Shown here: piece by piece, positions 11,134-21,745 of the stretch
Numbering within the stretch: position 1 is the first letter of the stretch
How the letters are laid out: each line of letters begins with the position of its first letter
NCBI GenBank assembly: GCA_037178975.1
Contig: JASJZH010000004.1
Location: forward strand, 7,936,001-8,000,000
Direction of reading: 5' to 3'
From: Oscheius tipulae
Taxonomy: Eukaryota > Nematoda > Chromadorea > Rhabditida > Rhabditidae
DNA: 64,000 bases
Made by a program: the position numbers and the translations under genes
Notes under the pieces: model-generated
Told to the model about the DNA's origin: nothing
Databases searched by the model: none
What the model saw: only the letters and a program-made list of their open reading frames with translations

Positions 11134-14057
11134 TATTATTATTATTTATTACGATTTCAACGTGTTCACGTGTCGCATTCTATGCTGGTTCCATTGGGCT
11201 TGATCTTCTCTAGCCACTCGCATCCAACTTTGTCCCATTTCGCCTGTGAAACTGTCACTCCATCTAGGTTTCGGTCGTCCTGTTGGTCTGATTGCTCTCC
11301 AAGGGCGCCATCCCAGCACTCGTCCATGTGTCCGCGTACGATATTTTCCTTGCAAAGTTCCACTTTCTTATGGCCCATCTCTCTCTAACATCTGCGGTTT
11401 TGGTCCTCTCCATGAGCCAGTCGTTTGTCCGCCTATCCAGCAAAGTGACACCAAGACATCTTCGGAGCATCCTTCTCTGAGCGATCACTAGTTTCGTACA
11501 GTCCCGTTCTCGAAGAGTCCATGTTTCGCTTGCATACAGGAGGGCTGGTTCAATACAGGATATGAAGATTTTTCTCTTGTGTCGAATGGAAACGGTCCTG
11601 CTGGTAAGAAGTTGGTGGAATTTGTTGAAACATTCCCAAGCAGCACGGATCCTTCTTGAGATTTCAAGGGCTGGGTTCCTGTCAAACGAAATTCTTTGGC
11701 TCAAGTAAATTGCTTCGGTCTTGTATTGGATCCTCACTCCTTCTACTTTGATAACTGCTGGTCGTCTGTTGTACATAACGAATGTCTTTTCCATCTTCAA
11801 TTCTAATCCTACTGTTTTGCTGGCATCGGATAGTTCTTGAAGCATGTGTTCAGCTGCAGCAGCGGAAGTAGAGACCAATACTATATCATCAGCAAAACGG
11901 AGGTTTGAGAGCCATTGGCCTTGGATGTTAATACCTTTTTCATCTCAGTCCAGACTTCTGAATACTATCTCCATGGTGGCAGAAAAGAGGGCCGGCGAAA
12001 TTGTGTCCCCTTGTCTCACTCCTCGATGGACATCCCGTTCGACTGACCCACCAACTGCGTTGACTTGGACTTTGGCGTACATGTAGATGTTGTTGAGTAG
12101 ACGAATGAGTTTGGCCGGAACTCCTTGTGTGTAGAGCGATTTCCAAACGGCTGGATGCTCAATCGTGTCGAATGCCTTCTTGTAATCGATGACGACTAAG
12201 AAGAGGGGTAGATTGTATTCTTGACTTCTTTGGATGAGCTCGTTTACGACCAGAATATGATGAGATGTTGAAAATCCTTTCCGGAAGCCTGCCTGTCTGA
12301 TTGAACTCCAGTGTTTGCAACATTCTCTGTCCAATAATTGCCGTCAGTACCTTGTAGATTGTGGACATGAGAGCTATAGGCCGGTAGTTATTAGTTTCCA
12401 GGGGGCTACCCTTCTTGAACAGTAATTTGATCGTAGAGTCAGCTAGCGTTTCAGGGGTCTCTTCGTCTTCAATGATCTTGTTAAACATGACAGAGAGAGG
12501 AGCAGCTATGACGTCTTTTGCAGCCAGCAGCATGTCGTTTGTAACCTTGTCATGTCCAGGAGACTTGCTATTCTTCAGCTTTGTGATGGCTTTTTTGACT
12601 TCTTCCGGCAATATTGAGGGGACGGTTTCTTCGTCATCCATCTGCGGAAGTTGTCGAGGATTTGCAGCCGTGTAGAGATCGTTGTAAAACTTCCGAATGA
12701 CATTTCTGACTGTGGAGGGTGAAGAACAGACAGTACCATGTGCGTCGACCAGCTGTGTGAGACGTGTCCTTTCACATTGTTGGAAATCAGCGTCTCTTTC
12801 AAGCTCTTGCCCCGGGCGACGGCCTCGTGAACTCGTTGGAAGTGCTTTGCCCGTAGGTTTTCTTTGATGAACTCCCGAAGGGCTTTGTTGGCAATTGAAA
12901 ATTCGACTCTATTCCTTCGTGTGTTTGGTCGAACTTGGAGTTGATGTCTCATCTGGTAGAGGGATTCGTTCTGGCAGATTGAAAGTCCTCTTTCGGCATC
13001 GGAACTGTAGCAACTTCAATGATTCCTGCAGAGTCTTGTAGGTAGTGAGATCTTTGTTGACTGACATCTGTTCCATGGCGTATGAGAAGAGCTGCTTGTT
13101 CAACTTGCTCTTCCTGTTTGGCTACGGTGTGAATTTTCTTTTCCATTGAACTGGAGCGTACTCATCAACAGCCTATGGTCCGATGTGTATGGAAATGTCG
13201 TGACTACTGCTACATCTTTGAAGATGGACTGATCTCTGCAGAGAAAATAGTCAATACAGTTTTTCGCTTCCATATTTGGAGACATCCAGGTCCACTTGCG
13301 GTTAGGGCGTTTTCGGAACCATGTGTTCATGCAGAAGAGCTTGTGTTCATGGCAGAAATCAGCTAGCATTTGTCCTCTGTCATTTCGGTCGCCAAGGCCA
13401 TGTTCTCCAATAAATGTTTCTCCATCTTCATGTAGTCCCACTTTTGTATTCATGTCGCCTAGTATGACCTTGTATGATTGAAGACCATTTACCCGTTGTC
13501 GATGAGGAGATCTTAGAGCTCGAATCACGTTGTCTAGGCATTCTTCGTAGTCCTGGTCGGCATATGCGGAAGTGGGTGCATAGAGACAAACAACACGGAG
13601 GTAGACTTTCTGATGCACGAGGTCAAGGTAGCTCACTCGGTCCGATATTGGGTGGAAGGAAACGGATGACAACCATTTTGTATGTACCAGGAAGCCAGTC
13701 TTTCCGTGTAACAGCAGTTGATGTCCAGATTAATGCAATTGAAAGGGTTCGTTTCCGTTCCTATTTACTTCTGTCAGACCGCAGACATCGTAGTCGATTC
13801 CACTGAAGGCAGCTTCCAGTTCAGCAAATCGGACGGTAGAACGGAGGGATCGGCAGTTTAGATTTCCCAGTCGGAATGTCAGCATAGTTAGGCGATTACG
13901 TCGAAGGGTTGCCCAAGGTACGGACGACGGTAGTTTGCCGCCTTGCCTCTTGTAGAGCTACTGGCGGAGGAAATTAAATTCCAACAGCACAGAAGCGAGA
14001 CGCAGCAGGGAAAAAACGATCAACAGAAAGATTGGAGCGTCTTCAGTGGACAGGAAT
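11134..14057 (-). mobile_element. Second RTE retrotransposon, nested in antisense
   Basis: A 2.9-kb element lies in the opposite orientation inside the first RTE, bounded by a perfect 13-bp target duplication. Its 3' end (left side) is an (AAT)-type microsatellite tail on the minus strand, unlike the ATGTAA tail of the outer element, so it is a different RTE subfamily. It has the same order of endonuclease, reverse transcriptase and C-terminal region. Being nested, it is younger than the outer insertion. Confidence 0.88.
11264..13885 (-). pseudogene. RTE polyprotein of the nested element
   Basis: A likely start is ATG at 13885 (MLTFRLGNLNCRS). The endonuclease follows with VCLYAPTSAY, VILGDMNTKVG, RKWTWMSP, IDYFLCR and TSDHRLL. 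The reverse transcriptase shows VVIDYKKAFDTIEHP, RGVRQGDTISP and LRFADDIVLVST. The frame is broken a few times: a TGA at about 11942-11944 where related RTEs have Trp (FRSLD, stop, DEKG), a frameshift near 12290 (between LEFNQ and AGFRKGF), and others near 12640, 12930 and 13100. The C-terminal part (RMLRRCLGVTLLDRRTND) ends near 11264. Few lesions suggest a fairly recent insertion. Confidence 0.8.
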
Positions 14058-14504
14058 AAGAGGCGAGTCTATCTGACCTGTATCGTGCCAAGTTTGCTGT
14101 ATGCTTGTGAAGTTTGGAGCCTTCGAACTGATGAGTTGAAGAAGCTGGCAGCCGTACAGAGACGACAGGAAAGAGCAATGCTAGGCCTTACTCTTCTCGA
14201 CCGCGTGAGGAACGAAGATGTTCGAAGAATGACCCAACTCCCCAACATCCTGGACCGGAGGAGAAAGCTGAAGTGGGCAAGAAGAGTTGCAGCGATGGAC
14301 GGAGCGAGATGGTCGAGAGCCACGACTGAATGGATGCCCCTGGACCAGCGGCGCGTCATTGGAAGGCCCCGTATGAGATGGGAGGATGACCTAAGGAGAG
14401 CATCCGAGAGGATTGGAAGAGCCCCCGCAACGTGGATGCGAGCGGCAAGATTGGACGGCGAAGAGTGGGTTCGAGCCATGGGAGCGGCAAGGGACCCAAT
14501 CTAG
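14046..14504 (+). pseudogene. RTE polyprotein of the outer element, C-terminal part
   Basis: This is the continuation of the outer RTE after the nested insertion (from 14058): KRRVYLTCIVPSLLYACEV, a QRRQERAMLGLTLLDRVR segment, GRPRMRWEDDLRRASERIG and the terminal AMGAARDPI, with TAG just before 14504. The tail of tandem ATGTAA-type units follows to 14543. Same sequence family as the truncated copy at 6628-6808. Confidence 0.85.
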
Positions 14505-14543
14505 GCACCCCCTTTGATACCGTCAAATAAAATGTAAATGTAA

Positions 14544-14553
14544 ATTGTAGGCA
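14544..14553 (+). repeat. Target-site duplication, right copy (outer RTE)
   Basis: Exact repeat of ATTGTAGGCA at 8576-8585; marks the 3' end of the outer RTE. Confidence 0.85.
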
Positions 14554-14800
14554 GTTGGTATGATGCGCAGTTTTCAGCTGTTCCATTATGGAAAAGATTT
14601 TAGATATTAGTAAGCAGTTACCACAGATGAAGGACCCATTTGCCAACTTTGACAGCTTGAACGGTTCACAACAGGATGGCTGTGGATAAGAACAGGGCTT
14701 GTTACCAGAAGAGGAATTGATGCAAGGGCTGGGTGTTCTCTCGCCGCTACATCAGCCAATACATATATAAAAACAAGAGTACTAACGTGCACTGACACAT
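14554..14800 (-). pseudogene. Cysteine-rich module gene, 5' part (signal peptide), cut by RTE
   Basis: ATG at 14800 opens a signal-peptide-like exon (MCQCTLVLLFLYMYWLM). An intron (GTAGCGG...ATCCACAG) leads to HPVVNRSSCQSWQMGPSSV, and a second intron with acceptor GGAACAG leads to ENCASYQLPT at 14563-14554, where the outer RTE starts. The rest of the exon lies 6 kb away at 8585-8183. The gene order signal peptide, short Cys exon, module exon matches the neighbour at 14938-15930. It cannot be expressed as a full protein now. Confidence 0.55.
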
Positions 14801-14937
14801 CGCAGGAATACAGTTTCTCTCTTCGGATGTTACTGAACAGCGTTCACAAAGTGTTGTATCAGCATCAAACCATCTGCGTATCGGACCATTTCTGTTGTGG
14901 GCCGAACTGGCCCGTTCTAGTACTGCTAGCTGCCTCT

Positions 14938-15930
14938 TTATAGCGCTAACAGCAGGGCGTCCAGAATATCCCTCGAGTTTTCTCTCGGGCTCGCCGCTTT
15001 AACGGTTTTCGCTTTCCTCAATATGATCTTGTACTCTATGGAAGTTTCTCCTTTTATATTTAGACATGTGCTCGTATTGGCACCCATGTCAAGGAACGGT
15101 TGATAATTACATGTCGCATTTAGTGTTTCCCTGCCACATCGCTGACATTGTGCTAAAGTTCCTTGCAAATCTTGGAAGGCTTCTCTTACCTCCCATTGTT
15201 CCCACCTTATACCTGATAGATTCAATTGGCTGACCATTCCAACTGAATACACTGCCAACACGAAATTGAAGAGATGTTGGTTACCGCAAGGCAGGCTGTG
15301 TCTTCTAACTTGGCTGTAAGGCGCATTGATCAGTAGCGTATCTCGGTGCAGTGATCAAAAGACAGTCTCCATTTCCATCAATGGTCTTGTTAATGTTGAT
15401 TGGGATTGGAACAATACTGGACCCACAAATTGGACCTTCGTCGTCTATGATAGTGCGCAATGTACAAAAATTACAGCTTTCTGATTGTGGTTGTGACACG
15501 AGGATGTGGTATAAGGGCTGGTTCTCGTTTTTTCCCCACAATTATGCCTTTGTGAAAAAAGATGTCCTACGTGCACTGAAACATGGAAGCTTCATTCTTC
15601 AGCAGTTACGAAACAGCGTCCACAATCAGATGCAGAACAGGCTCCTCCATTCGCGTGTCATTTCGTTTTGTGTCATCCTCTTTCTTTAAAACGGAACCAT
15701 CGCAGCAAGCGGGTTTTTGAAACGGATAAGGCTTGCTTCCATTAGCACAAACGGTTGTTCTTGTGGCATCACCAGAACAAGTGGTGCAACCGACTAGACA
15801 GCATTCTCGTTTCTCCGACGGCACAGTTGCCACAACATTCTGTACCAGTGGAAGAATTTCACTCTGCCCAACTACAACTTTGTTGGAGTGATAGCAGTGG
15901 AAAATGAAGAAGGAGAAGAAGCAAAGTCAT
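14938..15930 (-). CDS. Cysteine-rich secreted protein with tandem modules (possibly frameshifted)
   Basis: ATG at 15930 starts a signal peptide (MTLLLLLLHFPLLSLQQ). Downstream are a Cys-rich stretch (RECCLVGCTTCSG, FQKPACCDGSV) at 15830-15690, then an exon after the acceptor CACAATCAG containing SCNFCTLRTIIDDEGPICG, PININ-KTIDGNGDC and ATDQCALQ, with a TAG at 15305-15307. A one-base shift before that stop opens a frame that continues with LPCGNQHLFNFVLAVYS and a second module (LAQCQRCGRETLNATC) to a stop at 14938. The alignment to the broken gene at 8183-14800 suggests this longer reading was original. Either the gene has decayed or the sequence has an indel error here. Family unrecognised; probably extracellular. 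Confidence 0.45.
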
Positions 15931-16370
15931 TTCCGCAATGAGGAAAAACAAACGAAAAAGAGAATATAAAGACTCGCGAAACAATTAACGTCTATTATCC
16001 TCGCTTTCCCCTTTTCAACAAGATACAAGAGTGGCGATACGGCCATACTGGTCAGAGCTAGACAGGCTGAGGCGTTGTCCCTTGGAGACAATAGCTCAAG
16101 TTAGCTCGCCTGAAAAATTTACTCTGGCAATTACCATGAATCAGTGTTTTCTTCTGTTGCTGTCTGCTTGTTCAGAATTCTTAGCTCTTGCTGTGTAAAA
16201 TACCATTGTTCCAGTCTGGCCACACGAATGTGCTTCTTCTTATTACGATTCACACACATGTAGAGCCTTGTGCCCACCCAAGGCGCTCTGTCTAAGCCAA
16301 ATGATCGTTGGTTTGGAACAACTACGGCCCCTTACAGTGAATGAGTGCTTGGAATTAACTGAAAAATATA

Positions 16371-17356
16371 CTATCTGGGGAGAAAACAAGCAACTCTAAC
16401 CGTGATACAATCATTCGGTAGAATATTGCCTATCTCGAAGTCAAACCTGCACTCGCTGTCTTTTAGGTTTCGGCGGAGTCTCCTCTTTCCAGTTACTTTT
16501 ACCATATATCTTCTTCGCAAATTGACACCAGATACAGGCTGAAAAGCAAAGCTAGTTAGAAAACTGTAAAGCCGAACTTGGCATCCTATGTTCTGAATAA
16601 CAATCTTGAACGCTGATGATTCCACAATTTGAAAAACACATTTCAAACAGGGATCCGAAGTAGTAAGCATGAGTTTGTTTGACAAAGATAGGGGCTGAAA
16701 TGGTATAATTTTATAGATTCTCCCGTAAAATGGGAGCTGTAAGGGTTAAGTAGTATAGCCATACCTTGTGATCAAAACACTCATGATGCGTCACAATCCA
16801 AAAAGCGGCTGTATTCATGACCAGGAGAAAAATTCCTGAAAATGTTTAAATCTAAAAAAATTCCTGAAAATGTTTAAACCCAAAACCAGGAGAGTAAGTT
16901 GTTCCTAAAAGACAGTTCCACAGCACGACATGACACACGAACCACACAAAATATCCAAAGCCATGGCGACCATTTAAACAGCCTCAACTTAAACCTCTCC
17001 ATCGTCTTGCCAGAAAATGGTTACTGGTGATGGATAATACCTACCATATTTCGCCTATAGCAAAAAGCCATGAAAAACGGCCATGGGATAGAACATAATA
17101 CTGCATAGAAGACCCCAATTCCAACAGTATCTGGATTGGCATCGGGATTCATACACAACCAGACAATAGTCAAAGCTATTGTCTAAAGTTGGTTGAGGTT
17201 TTTAAACTTTAAAAAACCTACAAGAGCAAATTTCAGGGTGGAATAACTTATGATGAACGCTTTAAGCAATGGATTTGCTTTGTATTCCAAAACTCCATTT
17301 GGAATGGAAGACACCGATGGAGGAGCCTCCAAAAACTGGGTGGCAGTTGTTGCCAT
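16371..17356 (-). CDS. Multi-pass membrane protein of unknown function
   Basis: ATG at 17356 (MATTATQFLEAPPSVSS) begins five exons that join in phase to a stop at 16371. Hydrophobic segments include ALTIALTIVWLCM, GVFYAVLCSIPWPFFMAF, FGYFVWFVCHVVLW and IFLLVMNTAAFWIV, so about four TM helices are likely. The C-terminal ~60 residues are basic (NLRRRYMVKVTGKRRLRRN) and would be cytosolic. One intron contains a 19-bp tandem duplication (ATTCCTGAAAATGTTTAAA at 16841 and 16860). The gene is divergent from the receptor that starts at 17856, with about 500 bp between them. I do not recognise the family. Confidence 0.55.
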
Positions 17357-17855
17357 GTAAAAAGAACGCAGGAAAAGTGAAACTCGGAAAGTTCAGATGG
17401 TTCAAGATGGTGAGGCATTCCTTATCAGTCGGACATGGTTTGTCGTCAGTGCCTGCCTCGAATGGAGCCTACGTGCATTCAAATCAAAATAATGAGTCAA
17501 GGTGCAAGCTATATTTTAGTGAGGGTGTCAGAGACAGAGAGACAGACGGGCGTAACTGTCTTTATGATGGCCACCGTAGTCACTTCTCAGTTTTAGAAAC
17601 TTCCTGCATCTTTTATATGTGTTCAGTTCATACTGCGCTGAAACACACCTTAAAGGACTCAATATCCAGCTCTCCAACATTATGTGTATTTGAACTAATA
17701 GAAAGGAAGTCACACAAACAACTTATCCACGAAATCGTTAGCCTCCCATTGTTATTCTCATCGAGAAACATTTTGTTCGTACACGTTCACAATGAATTAC
17801 CTCATTTGCACCTGCATATAAATGTTTTTCGTGTTCAGTTTGTCGTCAGTAGATT
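17357..17855. other. Shared upstream region of two divergent genes
   Basis: Separates the minus-strand membrane protein (start 17356) from the plus-strand receptor (start 17856). It is open on the plus strand from 17269 to 17859, but that frame has no domain and overlaps the minus-strand exon, so I treat it as non-coding. Motif TGCATATAAATG at 17812-17823 may be a core promoter element of the receptor. Confidence 0.35.
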
Positions 17856-19346
17856 ATGAAGATTAGTTGTCCCGAATTCGACTACGACTATGAAAAGAGT
17901 CATGCCCCATATTTATGGATCCTGCATATTGTTTTCATTGTCAATCTTCTATTCAATCCCTTTATCATGTACTGTATATGGTTCCGATCCCACAACCAAA
18001 TGAAAAGCTACCGACAGTACCTTCTTCTTCACCAAGTCGCAGCTCTAGTTGCAGACGTTTGGGTAAAAATAATCTATTTCAACAAAATAGAAATTTCAGA
18101 TCAATTTTATTGCCCAAGCCGTAATATTCATACCACTACCAATTGGCTATGTGTTGGGACCATCGAAACATTTTATGAGCGCCGAGCAAGTACTTGCAGT
18201 TGGATTCTTCCTGGTCGTCATAGAACAATCGACTGTCCTGCTTCTTTTTCTATGTCGGTATATGATTGTCAGTGGTCGGAGCACAATTCCAACAAAGTGG
18301 AAAGTACTGATTTGTTTTTGGTTTGTTCTGGGTATGTCATCCTTGTATATAACTTGGACTTTGAAAGTAAACTCCCCGGAAATATTGAACTACTACCGGA
18401 TGGTGAGTGTCTTAAATGTTTAAACATCGCATAACGTTCACAATTATGCCAAAGAACAAAAAAAATAGGCAGAAGAAGAGTAAGAAAGAGCTTCGCCTTT
18501 CTGGGATTGAGGACTAGTCACTGCTATGATTTACTATACAACAGCAAAAGCTGGCAATGCGACGATTTGAGAACACACAAGGAAAGTTTCTAACTAAGCT
18601 TACGTCACTACGGTTGGAAAAATAGATCCAAAAATATATCCATTTTCACTGACAATGAGAAGCTCCCCCGGCACGACACGATTATTAGTACCTAACATTT
18701 TCTGGATGCCTCCCACTTCTCATTTTGAGATGGTACGGTAGAGAAATACTTGGCCCTGGGACACTTGCCACTTTTTCTCTCTCAAAGGATCAAAACGTTC
18801 TATCAGACTACATTTGCAGAACTACACCTGCTTCACGAAAAACCTCGAATCTCTAGCTGGTTTTATTGCAACAGACAAGAAGCAGATCACAACACGTCTT
18901 TTCCCAATAATGTTGCTCAATATCTGTAATCTACTAGTTACTTTGACCGTATTCATCATAATCTGTTCACGTGGAATTGTCAGTGCTAACATATCAGCCA
19001 ATCTGAAAAAGGCTCATAGGAAGTTTCTGATCCAGCTGACATTACAATCCCTGATTCCTTTTACTTTTGTTGTGATACCTATGCTTTCGGTCATCATCAC
19101 GATTACAACAGAGACTTTTGGCTATACATGTGAGCTGAATAACGGCTGGTGAACAAAGTTTTAGGGATCAACGATGTCACATTCACTTCACTATCTTTGT
19201 TCAGCATAATCAGCGGAATGGTTTTAATTATTCTAAACCCGACGTACTACTCATGGATTAAAGTTTCTACGAGAAAGACAGCCTTTGGGGGCCCGTCAAT
19301 AGTTAATTTCTGTCACGTGCTACCGGCTACTCAAGAGTACAAATAA
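17856..19346 (+). CDS. Str-superfamily chemoreceptor (SRH/SRI-like 7TM GPCR)
   Basis: Four exons join in phase: 17856-18062, 18100-18402, 18820-19129 and 19165-19346, about 333 residues. Helix-like segments start at WILHIVFIVNLLFNPF and end at FSIISGMVLIILNPTYY. Features typical of the nematode Str superfamily are the loop MKSYRQYLLLHQ, the PLPIGYVLGPSK segment in the second extracellular loop, and KFLIQLTLQSLIPF before TM6. The third intron (36 bp, GTGAGC...TTTTAG) is needed to join TM6 to TM7; without it the frame ends after ELNNGW. Probable sensory-neuron receptor. Intron 2 is longer (417 bp) and holds no clear feature. Confidence 0.8.
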
Positions 19347-19500
19347 AGTATTATTAAATATCTTACATCTTATACGAGTCTGATTTTTTCCGAGTTTGAT
19401 AAAATGTAGAATCCTTATTGATAGTTGAATAAATACGTTAGATTTGGTGTCCTTGCTTTTGGTGGAAAAAACATGTGTAGACACCAAACATGAAAAGCAG

Positions 19501-19800
19501 AAGCCCAAGCTGTACATACGAATGGTAGGTAGTCATTATCTATATCACAAAAAGCTAATTAATTGTATTGAAGTGTAGTTACCTTCCAAGGTCATAACAG
19601 ATGACCATTCTTGGGGACGAATTACTATAACGGTGATAAGGAGGATCTTCAGACACCATACTACACCATCAATAGGAAACGGAAAGTTTTCTATTGACTG
19701 TAATTACAGGAGACGTGAGCAGTAGACTCTTGGACATGGGTTTGTAGTAGAGTGAAAAGTCAGCTATAATGCCATGAGCTGGTATTAACTCAATACGCAG
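19501..19800 (-). CDS. Fragment of a possible membrane-protein gene
   Basis: The minus strand shows open exon-like pieces with fitting splice sites: IPAHGIIADFSLYYKPMSK near 19790-19730, VVWCLKILLITVIVI near 19660 and, after an intron ending GATATAG, YLPFVCTAWASAFHVW near 19520. No start or stop can be fixed, so this may be a receptor remnant. Confidence 0.25.
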
Positions 19801-20091
19801 TTACTTAGATAGTAGCTTTGGTCAAGAAATATTAGTTAAATATGACTATCTGAAAGTGCCTTTTGTATTATCAACACCATCAGATAAGTTTTAGAAGTTC
19901 TCTTTTTTCTTTTTAGTCCAAGTAGCTGAATCAATGCCATTCTCGGCCGTATTCGTGGTTGTCTACACAACAAGAATAGTCATGCTTGAGCCTGAAAAAG
20001 TATTCCTCAAGAGGGTTAGTCTTGGATAACAACCCTAATTGGCTCAGAATCTTAAAAAGTTTGCCTTGGCAACAGTTACGCTACTGCCGAC

Positions 20092-20355
20092 ATGACTGCT
20101 GCGTCTTCTCAAGTGAGACCTGAACCAATGTCCCTGAGCCAGTCGCCGGATGAAAGAATTTTTACCGCGTATGCTATTATTCATGAAACGAAGCGAGATG
20201 CTGGTGTCGAACATGAACTTAGCAGGACTGGTAAGATTAAATGTTTTATAAAATACATATTTTCAGCCATGCTTTGTCGCGTGCTTGTAACTCTTGCCGT
20301 CTGCATCCTTGTGTCAATCTTCCTGTTTCTAATTGCTACTGCTCTTCATCACTAA
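20092..20355 (+). CDS. Small tail-anchored membrane protein
   Basis: ATG at 20092 opens a polar N-terminal part (SLSQSPDERIFTAYAIIHE) of about 50 residues. A 36-bp intron with good sites (GTAAGA...TTTTCAG) can be removed without shifting the frame, giving about 75 residues in total. The C terminus is one hydrophobic helix (VLVTLAVCILVSIFLFLIA) followed by TALHH and TAA, so the protein would be a C-tail-anchored or type II membrane protein. An AATAAA signal follows at 20384-20389. Family unknown. Confidence 0.55.
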   Translation: MTAASSQVRPEPMSLSQSPDERIFTAYAIIHETKRDAGVEHELSRTGKIKCFIKYIFSAMLCRVLVTLAVCILVSIFLFLIATALHH

Positions 20356-20383
20356 GGAATTGCAGCTGAACAACGGACATTCT

Positions 20384-20389
20384 AATAAA
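20384..20389 (+). terminator. Polyadenylation signal AATAAA
   Basis: AATAAA 29 bases after the stop codon of the small membrane-protein gene, a normal distance for a nematode 3' end. Confidence 0.5.
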
Positions 20390-20633
20390 ATTTTTCAAAT
20401 AGCACTTCATTCTTTGGTTCTGACGGCAATGTGATCAGTGTGATAAAAATTTAAGACTTCTGTTCTTCTACTCATACTACCTTCAAAATAACAGTTGTCC
20501 ACAGATTGAGAACTGTGCAATCTTGTGTGTCCAAGGGTGCGGGAAGTTTTACGCTCTGTTTACCTTATCATTGCCACGCCGTCGGCTGTCTTCGACCGAT
20601 TTCAAAACCGTCTTCGAGCTCCGCTTTTTTTTG

Positions 20634-21539
20634 ATGTCCCCCAGAAGTGTCCTCATTACCGGTGCTAACAGAGGAATCGGCCTCGGTTTTGTCAATGCCT
20701 TCCTCGCTGATAAAGCAGTAGAGCACGTGATTGCCGCCACACGTCATAAGGAGGCTGAGGTTGACTTTAATATTTTTACTGCTAAAGAATATTTAGAGTC
20801 TGAGTGGAATAGCCGATACCCGTCTCCATATCATAGAACTGGATGTGAATTGCGACAGTTCCATTGAGGAAGCTGTAAAGGAGGTTTGTTGCTGTGACGG
20901 TTCCGTTAATAATTGTAGGTGACAGAACTCGTAGGAGAGTTCGGCTTGAATCTACTAATCAACAACGCTGGAATCGGACCAGGTTATGGTACAGACGATA
21001 CCCCTAACAGGGAGCTCTTGCAATCTGCAATGACTACGAATGCTGTCTCAGCGACTATTGTCTCTCAGGTCAGTCCCATTTGTTATCCCCCGTTACCAAA
21101 ATTTTCAGAACTTCCTTCCTCTTCTGAAAGCTGCCGCTTCACATGGTGAAGGCTGGAGCATTTCCCGTGCGGCTATCGTAAGCATCACAACATATTCACC
21201 GTTCACACCCCCAGGTGTTCTTGCTTTCCGAGCAAGCAAAGTATTGCCAACAACTTTCTCTGAAAAATTGTTCAGGCAGCTCTAAACTCCATAACAAGAA
21301 CAATGTCGGTTGATCTGGAGAAATACGGAATCTTGGTGGCTGCAGTTTCTCCAGGTTGGGTGAAAACGGATCAGGGCGGCGAAGATGCTCTTTTGACGGT
21401 AGGTACTAACAGTATTAGTTGAGTTTCAAAACTTTAGGTTGAAGAATCGTTATCTCAAGTGGTTCCAACAATTTACAAACTAAACAAGGAGCACAACGGA
21501 GGCTGCTTCACGAGGACTGGTGAATCTTTTCCGCTCTAG
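20634..21539 (+). CDS. Short-chain dehydrogenase (C-factor-like), catalytic Tyr replaced
   Basis: Six exons join in phase. The Rossmann dinucleotide motif is [10 protein letters not shown] near residue 9 and the structural NNAG motif follows in exon 3 (LLINNAGIGPG). The active-site Tyr-x-x-x-Lys, however, reads FRASK: codon TTC at 21226-21228 encodes Phe where the adjacent paralog has Tyr. The usual catalytic Ser lies in IVSITTYS. The end is GGCFTRTGESFPL. The family, common in nematodes, resembles bacterial C-factor and carbonyl reductases that use NAD(P). With Phe in place of the proton donor this copy is probably catalytically weak or has another role. It is followed 207 bp later by its paralog. 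Confidence 0.85.
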
Positions 21540-21745
21540 ATTGTCACGATGAAAATCATGTTTTTGACTATTTAGTTTTCTGTACTTTTTGTAGTGGAAA
21601 GTAAAATATGAGCGTGTACACTGACCAGACTACAAGCTCTCATCGTTGTATTCGGTTACGCTTTGCCTTATCTTGCCCTTTTCTCCACGTAGACACATGT
21701 TTCCACTAGCTTCCCGTCATTGCTAAACTTCTTTTTGACCGAATC

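Larger units (their letters stand above)
8586..14543 (+). mobile_element. RTE-type non-LTR retrotransposon, full length, with a nested element inside
   Basis: Without the nested insertion this element is about 3.0 kb, the usual size of RTE elements. It encodes an AP-endonuclease-like N-terminal part and a reverse transcriptase, lacks LTRs and a poly(A) tail, and ends in short tandem ATGTAA-type units just before the duplicated target ATTGTAGGCA. It landed in an exon of a minus-strand cysteine-rich gene. Its own coding sequence carries several frameshifts and is split at 11121-11133 by a second RTE in the opposite orientation. RTE elements move by target-primed reverse transcription. Confidence 0.88.
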
